DNA from: Prunella strophiata
Taxonomy: Eukaryota > Chordata > Aves > Passeriformes > Prunellidae
Direction: 5' to 3'
Assembly: GCA_036583965.1 (NCBI GenBank)
Contig: JAZBQD010000027.1
Span: 29,953,001 to 30,017,000 of the forward strand
DNA length: 64,000 nt
The notes below the pieces were generated by a model, which was not told the DNA's origin, made no database searches, and worked only from the letters and a program-made list of their open reading frames with translations. A program made the position numbers and the translations under genes. Below are positions 27,511 to 37,694 of this stretch, piece after piece. Position 1 is the stretch's first letter. Every line of letters begins with the position of its first letter.

Positions 27511-29295
27511 CAGAGTACAGACAATTTGTAGCCAAATGAAAGAATCAGCATCTGTTTTCTAGCAAATGCTGAGAACTGTACTTTTCAAAAAAAAAATCAC
27601 TATGTTTTGAAGAAAGTTGTTTTGGATAAAGGCTTTTAACTATCAAATCAAAAGTCCAGGCTCTGAATGCACACAAAAGGGTGGCCCCACATTAGTAGCA
27701 GTAAATTATTATATAAATGTTGCTAAAACATAAAGGACTCCTTTTTTCATTACTGGAAAAGTAATTGACAGTGTGAATGAAAGGAACAAGTGCCTATGCC
27801 ATTTTTCTGCCACACACAACTTCTGCCTGTGAGATCTCTGAATGAACCTCTTCTGTGCTGGTTTCGTTTCTTCCTAAAGTACTTAATTAACCTCCAATCT
27901 GGAAATCAGGTAATTTAGTTCTAATTAATCTCCAACAAAACACAGTCCAACCTATTTCTGGGATTGCAAAATCTCCTGTATTTTCTTTTTTCTCCTTTAT
28001 CTTCATTGCTTTTCTACAGTTCTTCTTGATTTATATATAGTGCACATCTAAAAAAACCTTTGCACAAAGTAAAACTTACAGCCTGGATTTCCTGGATTCC
28101 CTTCCATTTTTGAAGAATCCTCAATTTCAAAGAACCCATGGTATTTTCTGGTCACTCTTTCCCTCTATTTTTTTTGTGTAAATCAATATTGTGACCAATG
28201 GCTCATTGCCCTGTTGTGACCTGCAGTGATCAAGGGCAAAGCTGCCTGTGAGGAGCCACAAATAGCTCTGTGCATCATCTGAATGCCTTATTATCCCTTT
28301 TTCTGTCTTCTGCTGAAGTGGTTTTATCTGGTTTGGTTTCTCAAATCCCATTGTTCTGCTGCCCTTGTATCCCACTTCATCTGTCTCAATCTTCTCTCAA
28401 AGAAGCAACCTCAACCCAAATATTTTTTCCCAGTTGCTCTAAATATTCCCACCTCTGTAGCTGGTAAAAGCAGTAGTTTTGCTTATGTTAGTAAACATTT
28501 ATGTGCATAAAAAACTTAAAAAAAAGGTTTTTAAGTTCTCTTCCCCTCTCTTCCCACTGCCCCAAGATTTTATTTCCCAATGAAAAATTGTCAGGCTGTC
28601 AAAATTCCATCATCTGGCAAGAGTTTGTTGGCAGCATGCCCGGAGGGGAGCTGTGTGCCACATTCAGCACTATGACTTTATAGTATTCATGTTTTGGCCT
28701 TTGAAAAGTCCCTTCTGTCACACTTGAACTTTTCTATAGTATAGATAGACCATAGCATTCTTGGACAAAAAATCAGAATTACAATAAAATGCTTAAAGAG
28801 CAAAATATTATCAATGAATAAGCTAAAGTGTGGTTTTCCTGTGAGAAAAAGTCTGTCCTAATAGAATTAATTTAGCAGAATCCCTCACATTGCACTGGTG
28901 CACAGCTGTAACCATAAGAGTATTGCAGAGAGGATCTTAAATATTAATGTAAATCAGAAATTTTCTTTAAGCATTCATTTAATATCAAATATATTCCCTG
29001 AAAAAAGTGAGTATTTTTGCATTGAGAATGTATTTTAAGACACTCAAATCCATACAATCTGAGACTGGGATGATAGAGCTTGCAAAATAAATATTCCTGT
29101 GTGATTGATTTTTCAGAATCTGCTTTTGTGGAAAAAAAAGAGAAAAAAAAAAAAGATTTTTTTTCTTTTTTTTCTGTCCCTACATCCAAGGCAGGTGTTA
29201 AAGCACTTCTTGAACAAATGGTGTCCCAAGTATTCTCAAGTATATAGACAGCTGTGAAAAAGTTACAAATTAAGAAAATGAAAAAGATCATGCAA
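27511..29295. other. unique sequence, no gene recognised
   Basis: No exon or repeat could be named. Poly-A and poly-T patches near 29130-29172 inflate minus-strand open frames. Confidence 0.5.
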
Positions 29296-29698
29296 TTAAA
29301 TGTCTAAAGTGTCCTGTTGAACTTGGCTGTGACTGCTGCCATTCAAATCCCTGCTGTTATTTGGGAGTAGCAGAGGAGGGTGAGATGGGAGGGAGCAGCT
29401 TGAGTGGAGTTTGTTTTCCAGCTGGGTTTTTAAACTGGCACATGCCTTTGAGAGGACAGGGAGTAAGAGCAGCCTCTGTCTGAGGATGTGCCCACTGGAA
29501 ACTGGAGAAGATTTATCCCTGAAGAATGTCCTGGGTGGTTGTTCTTTCACTGCACCCATGTACCCACAGTGACAAGGCAGAGGTGAGTTTTCCATCCCAC
29601 TTCCTCATGTCCTCTCTGTGGATGTCCTCCAGTCCCTTTGCCACCTTTATGGCCTGGACCAGCCTCTCTCCAGGAGCTCCATGGTGCTGGGGTGTGGG
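29296..29698 (+). mobile_element. probable ERV internal sequence next to copy 2
   Basis: GC-richer sequence runs directly into the ERVK-like 3' end at 29699 and differs in composition from the AT-rich DNA before it. It includes CTCCAGGAGCTCCATGGTGC and several open frames under 110 codons with no intact viral domain that I can identify. I infer that it is older internal provirus sequence from the same insertion, mainly from position. It could be an unrelated repeat. Confidence 0.35.
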
Positions 29699-30290
29699 GA
29701 CCCAGGACATTCCTCTGGCTGCCCTGGCTGGTCAGAGACCCTGGCAAGGGGCTCAGAGACCTTGGCACAGAGTCAAGAACACCTGTGCCTTCCATTTTAG
29801 TCCATGGGAAAAATTACCAACTTTGTGTGAGCATTTACAAGCCACAAGAGTTTGAGTAGAGTGATAGTTAATTTGTCACAAGGTGAAAAAGTAGAATTTT
29901 GGGGTTTTTGGAATGGGGGTTCAAGAGGCAAGATGGAGGAATCTGGGTGTGTCCTGTCCTTCTTCTTCTTCTTGTCCTCCATCTTCTGCTGTGATGGTGA
30001 CACTTTGTGATTGGTTTAGTGTAGAGACAGACTGTCTAACATAGGTGACAGGTATTGGGAAATTATTATAAATAAAGTACACGTAGTTCTTAGTATAAGA
30101 AGTTAACACCACCCTAAAGGCTGGGATTGGGCCTCAACCCGACCTGCTGGACAGAGCTCAGCAGGTCAGAGAAAGAATGTAACAGAGAAGGAAAAATAAA
30201 CGACCTTGAAAAGCAGAACCAATGAATCTCAACTTCTTCTTCAGTTGTGGGGCTGGAGAAAAAAGACTTTCTAATGCCTTGGGAGCCATC
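29699..30290 (+). mobile_element. ERVK-like provirus 3' end plus LTR, copy 2
   Basis: The first 409 bp match copy 1 at 23231-23622. The likely LTR begins at 29874 (TGTCACAAGG). Inside it are a (TTC)n run near 29960, a TATA-like ATTATAAATAAAG near 30066 and a poly-A signal AATAAA at 30195-30200 followed by CGACCTTGAAAAGCAG. U5-like sequence follows to about 30290. The right border is approximate because I could not find a clear CA end or target duplication. Copy 2 keeps the R/U5 part that copy 1 has lost. No viral gene is intact. Confidence 0.65.
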
Positions 30291-30310
30291 ACAACCACAG
30301 AAACTCGAGA

Positions 30311-30440
30311 CTGGGGAGCACAGACCTGGACACAGCACTCCAGATGGGAAACAGAGGAAAGAATGTTCTTCCTGGAGCAGCCTGGGCTGCTCTTGGCTTT
30401 ATTTGGCACCCAGGTACAGCTTAGGATGTCCAGCTCAGAG
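30311..30440 (-). mobile_element. possible CR1 internal fragment
   Basis: CAGACCTGGACACAGCACTC followed by CAGATGGG resembles the reverse complement of the CR1 stretch reading CTGGAGTGCTGTGTCCAGGT. The rest is diverged. It directly follows the ERVK-like LTR, so it may instead be part of the same composite insertion. Confidence 0.4.
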
Positions 30441-31138
30441 GTTTCTCTGCCATGCTGCTTTCCAAGCTGCTCAGACCCAGGTGTGTGCTGGGTATTCCTC
30501 AGCTATGTCTTTCCCTCTGCTAAAACTTAAATTTCATACACCCCTCCCCCAGCAGCATTTGACATGAGAGTCTATTGTTGGTTACACAGGATTCAGCAGG
30601 TTTGTCAGACTCTTACCACCATCTGCTGTTGAGACAGCTAAAGTGAGTCAGACAATTCTTAATTGACCACTGGACAAAAGTGAAAGCAACCTAAATGATG
30701 CTGACAAGGCCTGAGTCCCTGCACTGTCAGATCAGCATTGCTTACAAGATATATCAATAAAAACCCCCAAATATAGAAATTATGGATTATGGAAATAAAG
30801 GGGTTTTATCTTCCTCTTTAAATTGGATAGAATTATGGTCTCTGCACTCTTTTCTCTTATTTAGGGACTGGCTATGCTCAGTTCTTAACCTGCTTAAGGG
30901 TGTGGTGTAATCAAGGGTGTATGAAGTATTTTCAAATTAGAAAATCATAGGTCCTTAATCAGGGTTGGTAAGTTACTGCAAATGCTTATTTTTCAGACAT
31001 GACTTCTTGTTGGCTGCTAATCTGAAAGTCTGCCCTTACAATGAAAAGTGTGAGAAATTTAGATGAGCAAAAGTTGAAGTTGGTCAAATATGCGGCAGAG
31101 AATTGATTGCTTAGTGACCTTGTCCTGGTGACAAAGGC

Positions 31139-31162
31139 TTTTTTTTTTTTTTTTTTTTTTTT
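31139..31162. repeat. poly-T run, 24 bp
   Basis: An uninterrupted T homopolymer following ACAAAGGC. It is responsible for the lysine run in the minus-strand open frame there. Confidence 0.9.
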
Positions 31163-31403
31163 CCTTTTAATTAATCTGTTAAAGTCGGAACTTATTTCAG
31201 ACTTGGTGTCAGGAGTGAAAAAACCTTTGTGCACTCTAACCCCGTCAACTTACTTGAATTTCCTTGCATGAAATGGATATGAAATATACAGTGAAGACAT
31301 GATGAATAGGACAAAAATATGGAATGGAGTTCAGAGTGGATGATTTTGCCCTTAATAAAGCAAAGAAGGAAAAATTAGAGAAAGACCTGTGCAATGTAAC
31401 CAG

Positions 31404-31545
31404 ATATTCAATAGAATCACAGAATCATTTAGGCTGGCAAAGACCTCAAATACCATCAAGTCCAACCATTCCCCCAGCCCTGCCAAGGCCACCACTAACC
31501 CACATCCCCAAGTGCCACATCTATGTGGCTTTTAAATTCCCAAAA
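31404..31545 (-). mobile_element. CR1 LINE, 3' fragment
   Basis: On the plus strand the order is AGAATCACAGAATCATTTAG, then GACCTCAAATACCATCAAGT, CCAACC, and CCCCAAGTGCCACATCTATG. This is the reverse complement of the CR1 3' end. About 140 bp are recognisable, so the element lies on the minus strand and is 5'-truncated. Confidence 0.9.
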
Positions 31546-32115
31546 ATCAAGGATCTTTGAGCCAGAGGAGGAGAGAGCAGATGTACAACACTGGTTTGGT
31601 TGCTGCTTGCAAGGAGGAGCCCTGAGGAGAGAGGAGTTCCCTCCTCTGAGGAGCATTTATGAGCAGAAGGAAAAAAGCAGAAGTATTCTCCTACTAGCAG
31701 GAGAAGAAAAGTATTTTCACTATTGTCTCAAATTACTCAATCACCAAAGGAAAGTAGAGTCTTGCCTGTACAGGTTTCTATTCTGAAATGGGTAAATACC
31801 TCTGTAAAAACCACATTCTCCATATTTCTCACCCTAGAAAGGCAAAACAAAAGAGCAAAGTGCATGCTGCATTTCAGGCAGCAGTGGAGTCTCCTTTCCA
31901 CAACCCCCTAAAATGCTGCACTTGCCAAGTCTCCTCTTTGCATAACTACAATTTAAATTTATTTTGCCCTTTAGCTTAGAATTTGAGAATCTAAGATTTA
32001 GTGACAAACATGTTATTAAAACACAAAAAATTGTATTGAGACAGAGACTGCCATTACCATGAGCATACAGATGTTTTCTGTTTATGTGAGAGTTGGAGCT
32101 GCCATCCCTAATTAG

Positions 32116-32171
32116 AGACTGGGATGGAATGGGCTTTAAGATTTCTTCCAAAACTTTCTGTGATTCTATGA
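32116..32171 (+). mobile_element. CR1-like 3'-end scrap
   Basis: GGGATGGAATGGGCTTTAAG followed by a pyrimidine-rich piece and CTGTGATTCTATGA fits the last bases of a CR1 3' UTR. It is short and diverged. Confidence 0.6.
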
Positions 32172-33164
32172 AGTACAATACAATAAACTATTTAAAAATT
32201 AACAGAAATATAAAATCACAATAATAATATAATATAATTAATATAGATTGTTCTATATTATATATAATTGTTATTGTTATTATTTAATAATATTATTAAA
32301 CATTATTTTTTAAAAAGCAATAAGCTATAAGTCAGATAAATGCTTTAATTTTTAAAATAATTCTTTTCATTAAAAGCAAAAATTGCTTGTTTTTTATCAA
32401 AAAAACAACATATACCATTTAAAGAAAAACTTTAAAAAGATAAAGTACTTTAAATATGGCATGAAAAGATCAAATTATCATCTACAATAGAATAGTTTTT
32501 AAATTCACTTTCTTAGACTGTCCTTTTTTATGTTTCTTCTTTATAGTCTCTTTAAGCTATTGAATTAGTTTTTGTTTTTCAACAGCATTAAATAGATATT
32601 ATCACATCTTTGAAAAGGAACTGTGTAGATTTTCAAAGAAATCTGTGTAGCAGATGTGTATTTAGCAGCCAAAATGACTGAGAAATATCTAAATTCCCTG
32701 AACTATTCTGAATGCATCAACATACATGACTTACTGGGCTTGAAATTGTGTAATTTAATTCTGTAAGGTCTGAGGGGTACAAACTTTTACATCTGCAATT
32801 GTGGGAGGCCTCATCTTCCTATTGATGCTTTTTAATGCTTCAAGTGCCAAGGAACTAAGACCATGCTGACATCCCACTCTGATAAAACTCTTGTTCTTTA
32901 ATGCTACAGATACACTTGTGTTCTATTTATACATGTTTCAGCAGTGAGGTTCCTTATAGATAAAAATATGTTATTATTTTTGCTGACATTAAATTTTTAC
33001 TTGCTTCTCATATTTCCTATCTCATTACTTTAAAGCAGGGAAAATACAAATGTTTTTCTGAAGCCATTTTATAAATTTGGCAGTACAGCACCAAAATTTA
33101 CTGATGGCTCTTAGATGAGAAAAGCACAGGTAATTTTACACCCAATTTACAGAGTCAGAATCCC
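32172..33164. other. very AT-rich unique sequence
   Basis: The first 250 bases are almost pure A/T with many TAATAT and ATTATT motifs. Nothing else was recognised. No open frame of note occurs. Confidence 0.6.
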
Positions 33165-33680
33165 TGGAGTTGTTCAAGACCTGGTTGGACAGGTCTGGAA
33201 TTTTTTATGCTGCATTGATAGTGTACAAGACATGAATGACTCATAAAGCAGTAAGGAAGTAATATTTTAAATAACTTTCCTATTTGTTCACCATGTCTGA
33301 GAATGGCTTTGCCTTTTGAAATCTCATATACACAGTCATCAAATATACATTCTATGTGTTAATTCACATCTGCACCTGCACTTCCTGCTAAGAATTTAAG
33401 CCAAACAGAAAAGCAGAATAATTGCTCACACTCTCAAATGTAGCCAAAATGATAAAGAATCTTTATTCCACAAGCACCATGTGGAAGGAAAAAACCTCAC
33501 AGAAATCCATATTCTGCAAAACCTGAATTCACTCCAGTGAAAAATCAGCATTTCCTCAAGCTATCACATATTTTTTATTCCTGGTCTAGTGAAAAATATC
33601 CCTGCCTAGGTTGGGTAGGTGGAACTAGATGGTCTTTAATGTCTGCTCCAATTCAGGACTGTCTATGATTCCATGATGAT
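33165..33680 (+). mobile_element. CR1 LINE 3' end, split by an insert
   Basis: The left part (33165-33208) reads CCCTGGAGTTGTTCAAGACC then TGGTTGGACAGGTCT. The right part (33579-33680) reads CCTGGTCTAGTGAAAAATAT, CCCTGCC, then GGAACTAGATGGTCTTTAAT and a tail TCTATGATTCCATGATG. These are consecutive parts of the CR1 3' UTR in the right order. Between them lies about 361 bp of unrelated sequence, which I describe separately. Confidence 0.7.
33209..33569. mobile_element. unidentified insert inside a CR1 copy
   Basis: This stretch of about 361 bp interrupts the CR1. It is flanked by a perfect 9-bp direct repeat, ATTTTTTAT, at 33200-33208 and 33570-33578. Removing the insert and one repeat copy restores an almost continuous CR1 3' UTR. 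I see no CR1 or LTR signature, no poly-A tail and no convincing terminal inverted repeat in it; the ends only share a GATAG/CTATC offset. A short perfect hairpin, ATAAAGAATCTTTAT, lies near 33452. It may be a non-autonomous element or templated filler. Confidence 0.4.
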
Positions 33681-36290
33681 TTTATGATTGTATTTATTCT
33701 AAAGAACCGAAAACCATGAAAAAGGCAAAAAGAAATTCCTTCCAGCTTCTGGTGCATATTGGTGAATATTTTCAAAATAAGCTTTTCCCAGAGCAGAATG
33801 AAATAAAAAGTTAAGTTTTGTTCAAGAAGAGTTTAACATTTACACACTACGAATACTGTAATTGTAAAAAAAGAAAAGCTCCCACCCCCTTCCATTTTAA
33901 ACAGTAATTTTTTGTTGTTTGTTCAGCTTTGATGTTGTTTTTAGAAACTGTTACTTTCTAATGAATATGGAAGATTTTTCTTTTTTTTTTTTTTTTTTTC
34001 ATTTATGGCATCTTCAATGTTTTGCTCATAGAGGAACAATTTAAGAATTCCACAGCCACGGTAGTTCCAACTTAGAAAGATGTTTGCTTTATTTCTTTCT
34101 TAACTCAGCTGTTTCTGACACCTTTTGTTAGTTTTATGCCAACTTAAAACATTGGAACTACTATTTGTATTCATCTGCTTGATGAACTGTGTAGTTATTT
34201 CATAGATCTTCCTCTAAATAATTCTAAAATTCTAAATGTCACTTAAGTGCTCCATCTTACCACATATTGGGCATGTTTCTTTCCTTGGCAATAAGATTGA
34301 AAGAATATAAATAAAATAATTTTTTTTTTAATGGTGGAGAGTCCTCCCCAACTGCTATTATTGCTTCCAGTTAATGAGCACTTCTTCTACTGGCAGTAGA
34401 AGGGGATGGTAATGGGATAAATTACCTGTCCAGCTGCTGTGAATCTCACAGGAGAGAACAAAAAGCACAGCAGGGACTCTGGTTCAAGGACTGAAGGGGG
34501 ACAAACCCTTTCATTTGTGTTTTGGCATTTCTAATTCTATAAGAAACTCCTTTCAGAAACCCAAAGTCTTTTGTTGTTGGTTTGAAGTGGCAGAACACAA
34601 GAGGTTTCTTGCTTGGACTCCATTATCATGGATGTAAAATAAATTGGATAAATACTAAATGAAATATTCTAATTCATCTCTGTAGCTTGAGGAAGGGACT
34701 ATTCAAAAAATAATTTAAAAATTGTGGCATCTTCCAGAAGAGGAACAATAAGAAATAATAGATAATGAATGCATGATAACATAAAAACATATTTCAAAAC
34801 ACTTGGTACTTTCAGTATCCTTCACATCAAATGAACTTTAATATCATAAATTTGTGGTACTTTCTCAGTATTGAGGTTTCTACAGTTGGGCTTTCAGTGT
34901 TTCTCTACTGGCTTATTGTGGCTGAAGGAACCCATGGAACAGTCTGAAATTCAGCATAACATGAACTCACATGCCAGAGTAACCAATTTCAGAGTTTCTG
35001 GATTTTGGTAGCTTGTGCTCATAAACATGTGACATCCGTTTTCAAACTGAATGAATGGGGCTTATATCCTCAAAGATTTTCAACTTTGTTAACAGCTGAA
35101 TTTTATTTTGATATTTTTCCTTTTTTTTTAAAAAAAAAAGATAAGTAGATGTCCTTTAAATAACCTGATGTTGCACAATATTGCATAAGAAATCTCATAT
35201 CACAATAACAAGAAAGGCTTCTTTGCACATTTAAGCCTAATTTTCAGAATATAAAAATTATGCATTTATGGAGCAAGTTATGCATTAACTTTATAAATGG
35301 ATTTAACTCCAATGGAAGAAAATTCTATCAAGAAAACTCAATATATAAGGGTTTGCAACTGGTTCAGTCATCCATGCTTCAGCTGATTTGCATTGTTAAT
35401 TAATCATACTATAGAAAATATCCATAATTAGCCATTTTTGAAGCTTTGCTGATAAAAATCTATTTAATTTTCCATTCAAAAATTTCCCTTTCCTATTTAC
35501 ATGCAAAACAAATCTAAAAAGTGGGTGCTTGGCACATCAAAGTGACACACATCTGCTCCAACATCCTGCAGGACACAAAGTACCTTAAACTTCTGGATGA
35601 GCAAGTTCTGAGCTATGAAACTTATCCAAAAGTGCTCTTTGACACATTATGTGTGAACACATTGCAACAGGACTCCAAGGCAGAGTTTCATGTCAAAATA
35701 AAAATTATAAAGTAGGAAATAACTACAAGGTAACCTGGTTTTTCTGATGAAACTTTTCCTTAATTTATCCCCAGTCTTTCATCCAGGGATGAAACTTTTT
35801 CTCTGTTTGCTGAAATTTTCCTTCTCACCCCAGGTCTCTGCTTTAAGAAAAGGGCTGTGTTCTCCTCTGCCATTACTCAGAAAAAAATAATCAAGAGATT
35901 TTTCTCTTCCCCAGCCCCCAGTGAGGCTCCTATGTGATGCTTCTGCAGCAATTCCATGAACAGCAACTTCTGAGGCTGCAGGGGTTTTAAAGCAAGAGCA
36001 AAAGGAGCAGTGCACTGCAGGTCCATGTGAGACACAGCACTAACGAGCAGAAGACCTCACAGATTATATCCCTGCTGTAAAAATCTCTGGGAACTAGGGC
36101 AAGCTAATGCATGAGTGAAAAGAGGAAAGGCATTCTGGATTCCCTTCTTTGACCAGGGATTGAAAAACTGGCCAAGATGGATGAAATTGTGGTTTCTTGA
36201 GCCCTCAGGGATAATTTGCAACCTCAAATTATATAAAATTCCATGCCTGCTGCTGGAGAACTACAAGAAGGCTTGATTTCTTTAAATTGT
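33681..36290. other. unique AT-rich sequence, no gene recognised
   Basis: It contains a 19-bp poly-T run at 33981-33999 and an A run near 35131. A 64-codon open frame at 35521-35715 has a protein-like composition and follows a CATCCTGCAG acceptor-like site at about 35570, but it shows no donor and no family that I know. Confidence 0.5.
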
Positions 36291-36294
36291 TTAT

Positions 36295-36360
36295 TGGACG
36301 TTGAAAGACATGATCCTTAAGCTCCTTTCCAACTCAAACCTTTCCATGATTCTATGATTT
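36295..36360 (+). mobile_element. CR1 LINE, 3'-end fragment
   Basis: TTGGACGTTGAAAGACATGA, TCCTTAAGCTCCTTTCCAAC, then TTTCCATGATTCTATGATTT is a CR1 3' end with its octamer-type tail, on the plus strand. Confidence 0.8.
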
Positions 36361-36708
36361 TTTGCAATGCATAATTATCTTGACAGCTTAAGCACTACCC
36401 TGAGGTGACCAGAGTTTTTTGGCTGTTACCTGGGCTGGGCACAAATCCAGATGCTGCAGTGAAAAGCATTTTTGTTTCTGCATCAACCTTGTTGCCCAGA
36501 GGCAGCCCCAGCTCAGATGCACAGGGATGTCCCTGCACAAGGTGCTCATGGGGTCCTGGGCTGTCTGCACAGCCAGCTTGGGGACACCAGTGCTGCTGTG
36601 CTGGCTCACAAAGGACTGAGCTGACTGGAAACATGTAATTCAATTCACTTCTATCAGACATCTTGCTTTTGAGGTAGAAAACACACAGCTCCTGTCACTT
36701 CACAGAGC

Positions 36709-36762
36709 CAGAGCATCACAGGATGGTTTGGGTTGGAAGGGATTTTAAAGCTCATCTTGTAA
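36709..36762 (-). mobile_element. CR1 3'-end fragment, left of LTR A
   Basis: ATCACAGGATGGTTTGGGTT then GGAAGGGATTTTAAAGCTCA is the reverse complement of the CR1 terminus. Immediately to its right LTR A begins. After LTR A (37695 onward) the sequence GTTCCACCCCCTGC reads like the next CR1 bases, so LTR A probably inserted into this CR1. The right-hand remnant is only about 15 bp, so the continuity is suggestive, not proven. Confidence 0.75.
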
Positions 36763-37694
36763 TGATGCCTCAGGTTTTACCTTTTCTATTTTTCAGATTC
36801 TCTGCTGCTTTAGTGTGGGGGTCTGATCTTCATTTGAGGGGATGGTGAGCTCTCTGCACAGAGCAGGGAGACAAAACAATTCCTTCTCCAGCTGGGGACC
36901 AAGGACAAATGGTCCAGACTCTCAGGCCCAAGAGCATAAACAGCGTGGACTGAAGAGAGAGAAACAAGAGGGATGGGACTGCATAACCTAAAGCTGTAAT
37001 TGGACAATGAACTCCAATATACAAATGGAGCAGAACTTATAAAAGTGAGAGACCCCGTGACCAGTTGTGCATTTTTGTGACCATTCTGGTTCATCTTGGG
37101 TGTAGCCCTGGCTGGGCTCTTGAGCTGCCCAAGGTGCTACTGTAAGGTAGGAAATTCATAAAGAAAATCTTCATAAAATCAAGGCTACTCTCCTTGTCAA
37201 GCTATCACTTTGCAAGTTCCCATGTGAAAGCAGTCCTGTTGTGAGCAATTAATTAGCATAACAATCTATTCCTGGGTGAAAAACAATGAGCACCTGCATA
37301 AACTGGTTTTGCACCATTAGATAGAAAAATGAAAACTATCTCTCACAAACACCTGTCCCTGCACATAGACACAGAGTTCAAGTGACCAATCAATACAGGA
37401 TAACAACTTGTTACTAACCAATAAAATAATTGACAAGAAAGCTACTAACCAATTTGAGTCCCACATGAGGTCTGTAAAACTGTATAAAAAGGAGTTATGT
37501 GAATAAAGAATGGCTTTTTTCACCATGAAAAAAATGGAGTCTGTGTGATTTATTCCAATATCTGGTAACCCTGATGTGATCATGGAAAGGACAACCAAAC
37601 ACAAGGTGCCTCTATTGAGGACTTTTAATAAATCCCTGCTTTATTCTTTAACTCTGCCTAGCCTCTGTTCTAGATCAGCCTCCTCAAGGCATCA
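36763..37694 (+). mobile_element. solo LTR A (ERV1-like), interrupted by LTR B
   Basis: It begins TGATGCC and ends GGCATCA, a perfect 7-bp terminal inverted repeat of the TG...CA type. Inside are a TATA box at 37038-37045 (TATAAAAG) and a poly-A signal AATAAA at 37627-37632. Without the inserted LTR B and its duplicated 5 bp it is about 460 bp long. The pattern of U5 (CCCTGCTTTATTCTTTAACT) matches a songbird ERV1-like LTR from memory. Flanks are GTAA on the left and GTTC on the right, at best a decayed 4-bp duplication. It has no internal viral sequence. Confidence 0.75.
37135..37601 (+). mobile_element. solo LTR B nested in LTR A
   Basis: The element runs from TGCTACTGTAAGG to ACCAAACA, 467 bp, with TG...CA ends. 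It is flanked by a perfect 5-bp direct repeat CAAGG at 37130-37134 and 37602-37606. Removing it restores an unbroken LTR A reading GCCCAAGGTGCCTCTATTG. It has its own TATA box (TGTATAAAAAGG at 37481) and a poly-A signal (AATAAA at 37502-37507) in the same orientation as LTR A. It must be younger than LTR A. Confidence 0.8.

Noticed and set aside
29513..29859. Several overlapping open frames of 60-109 codons
   Set aside because: They fall in the ERV-derived segment, overlap each other on both strands, and contain no intact viral domain.
35521..35715. 64-codon protein-like open frame after an acceptor-like site
   Set aside because: No donor site and no recognisable family. It ends at an ordinary stop in AT-rich sequence.
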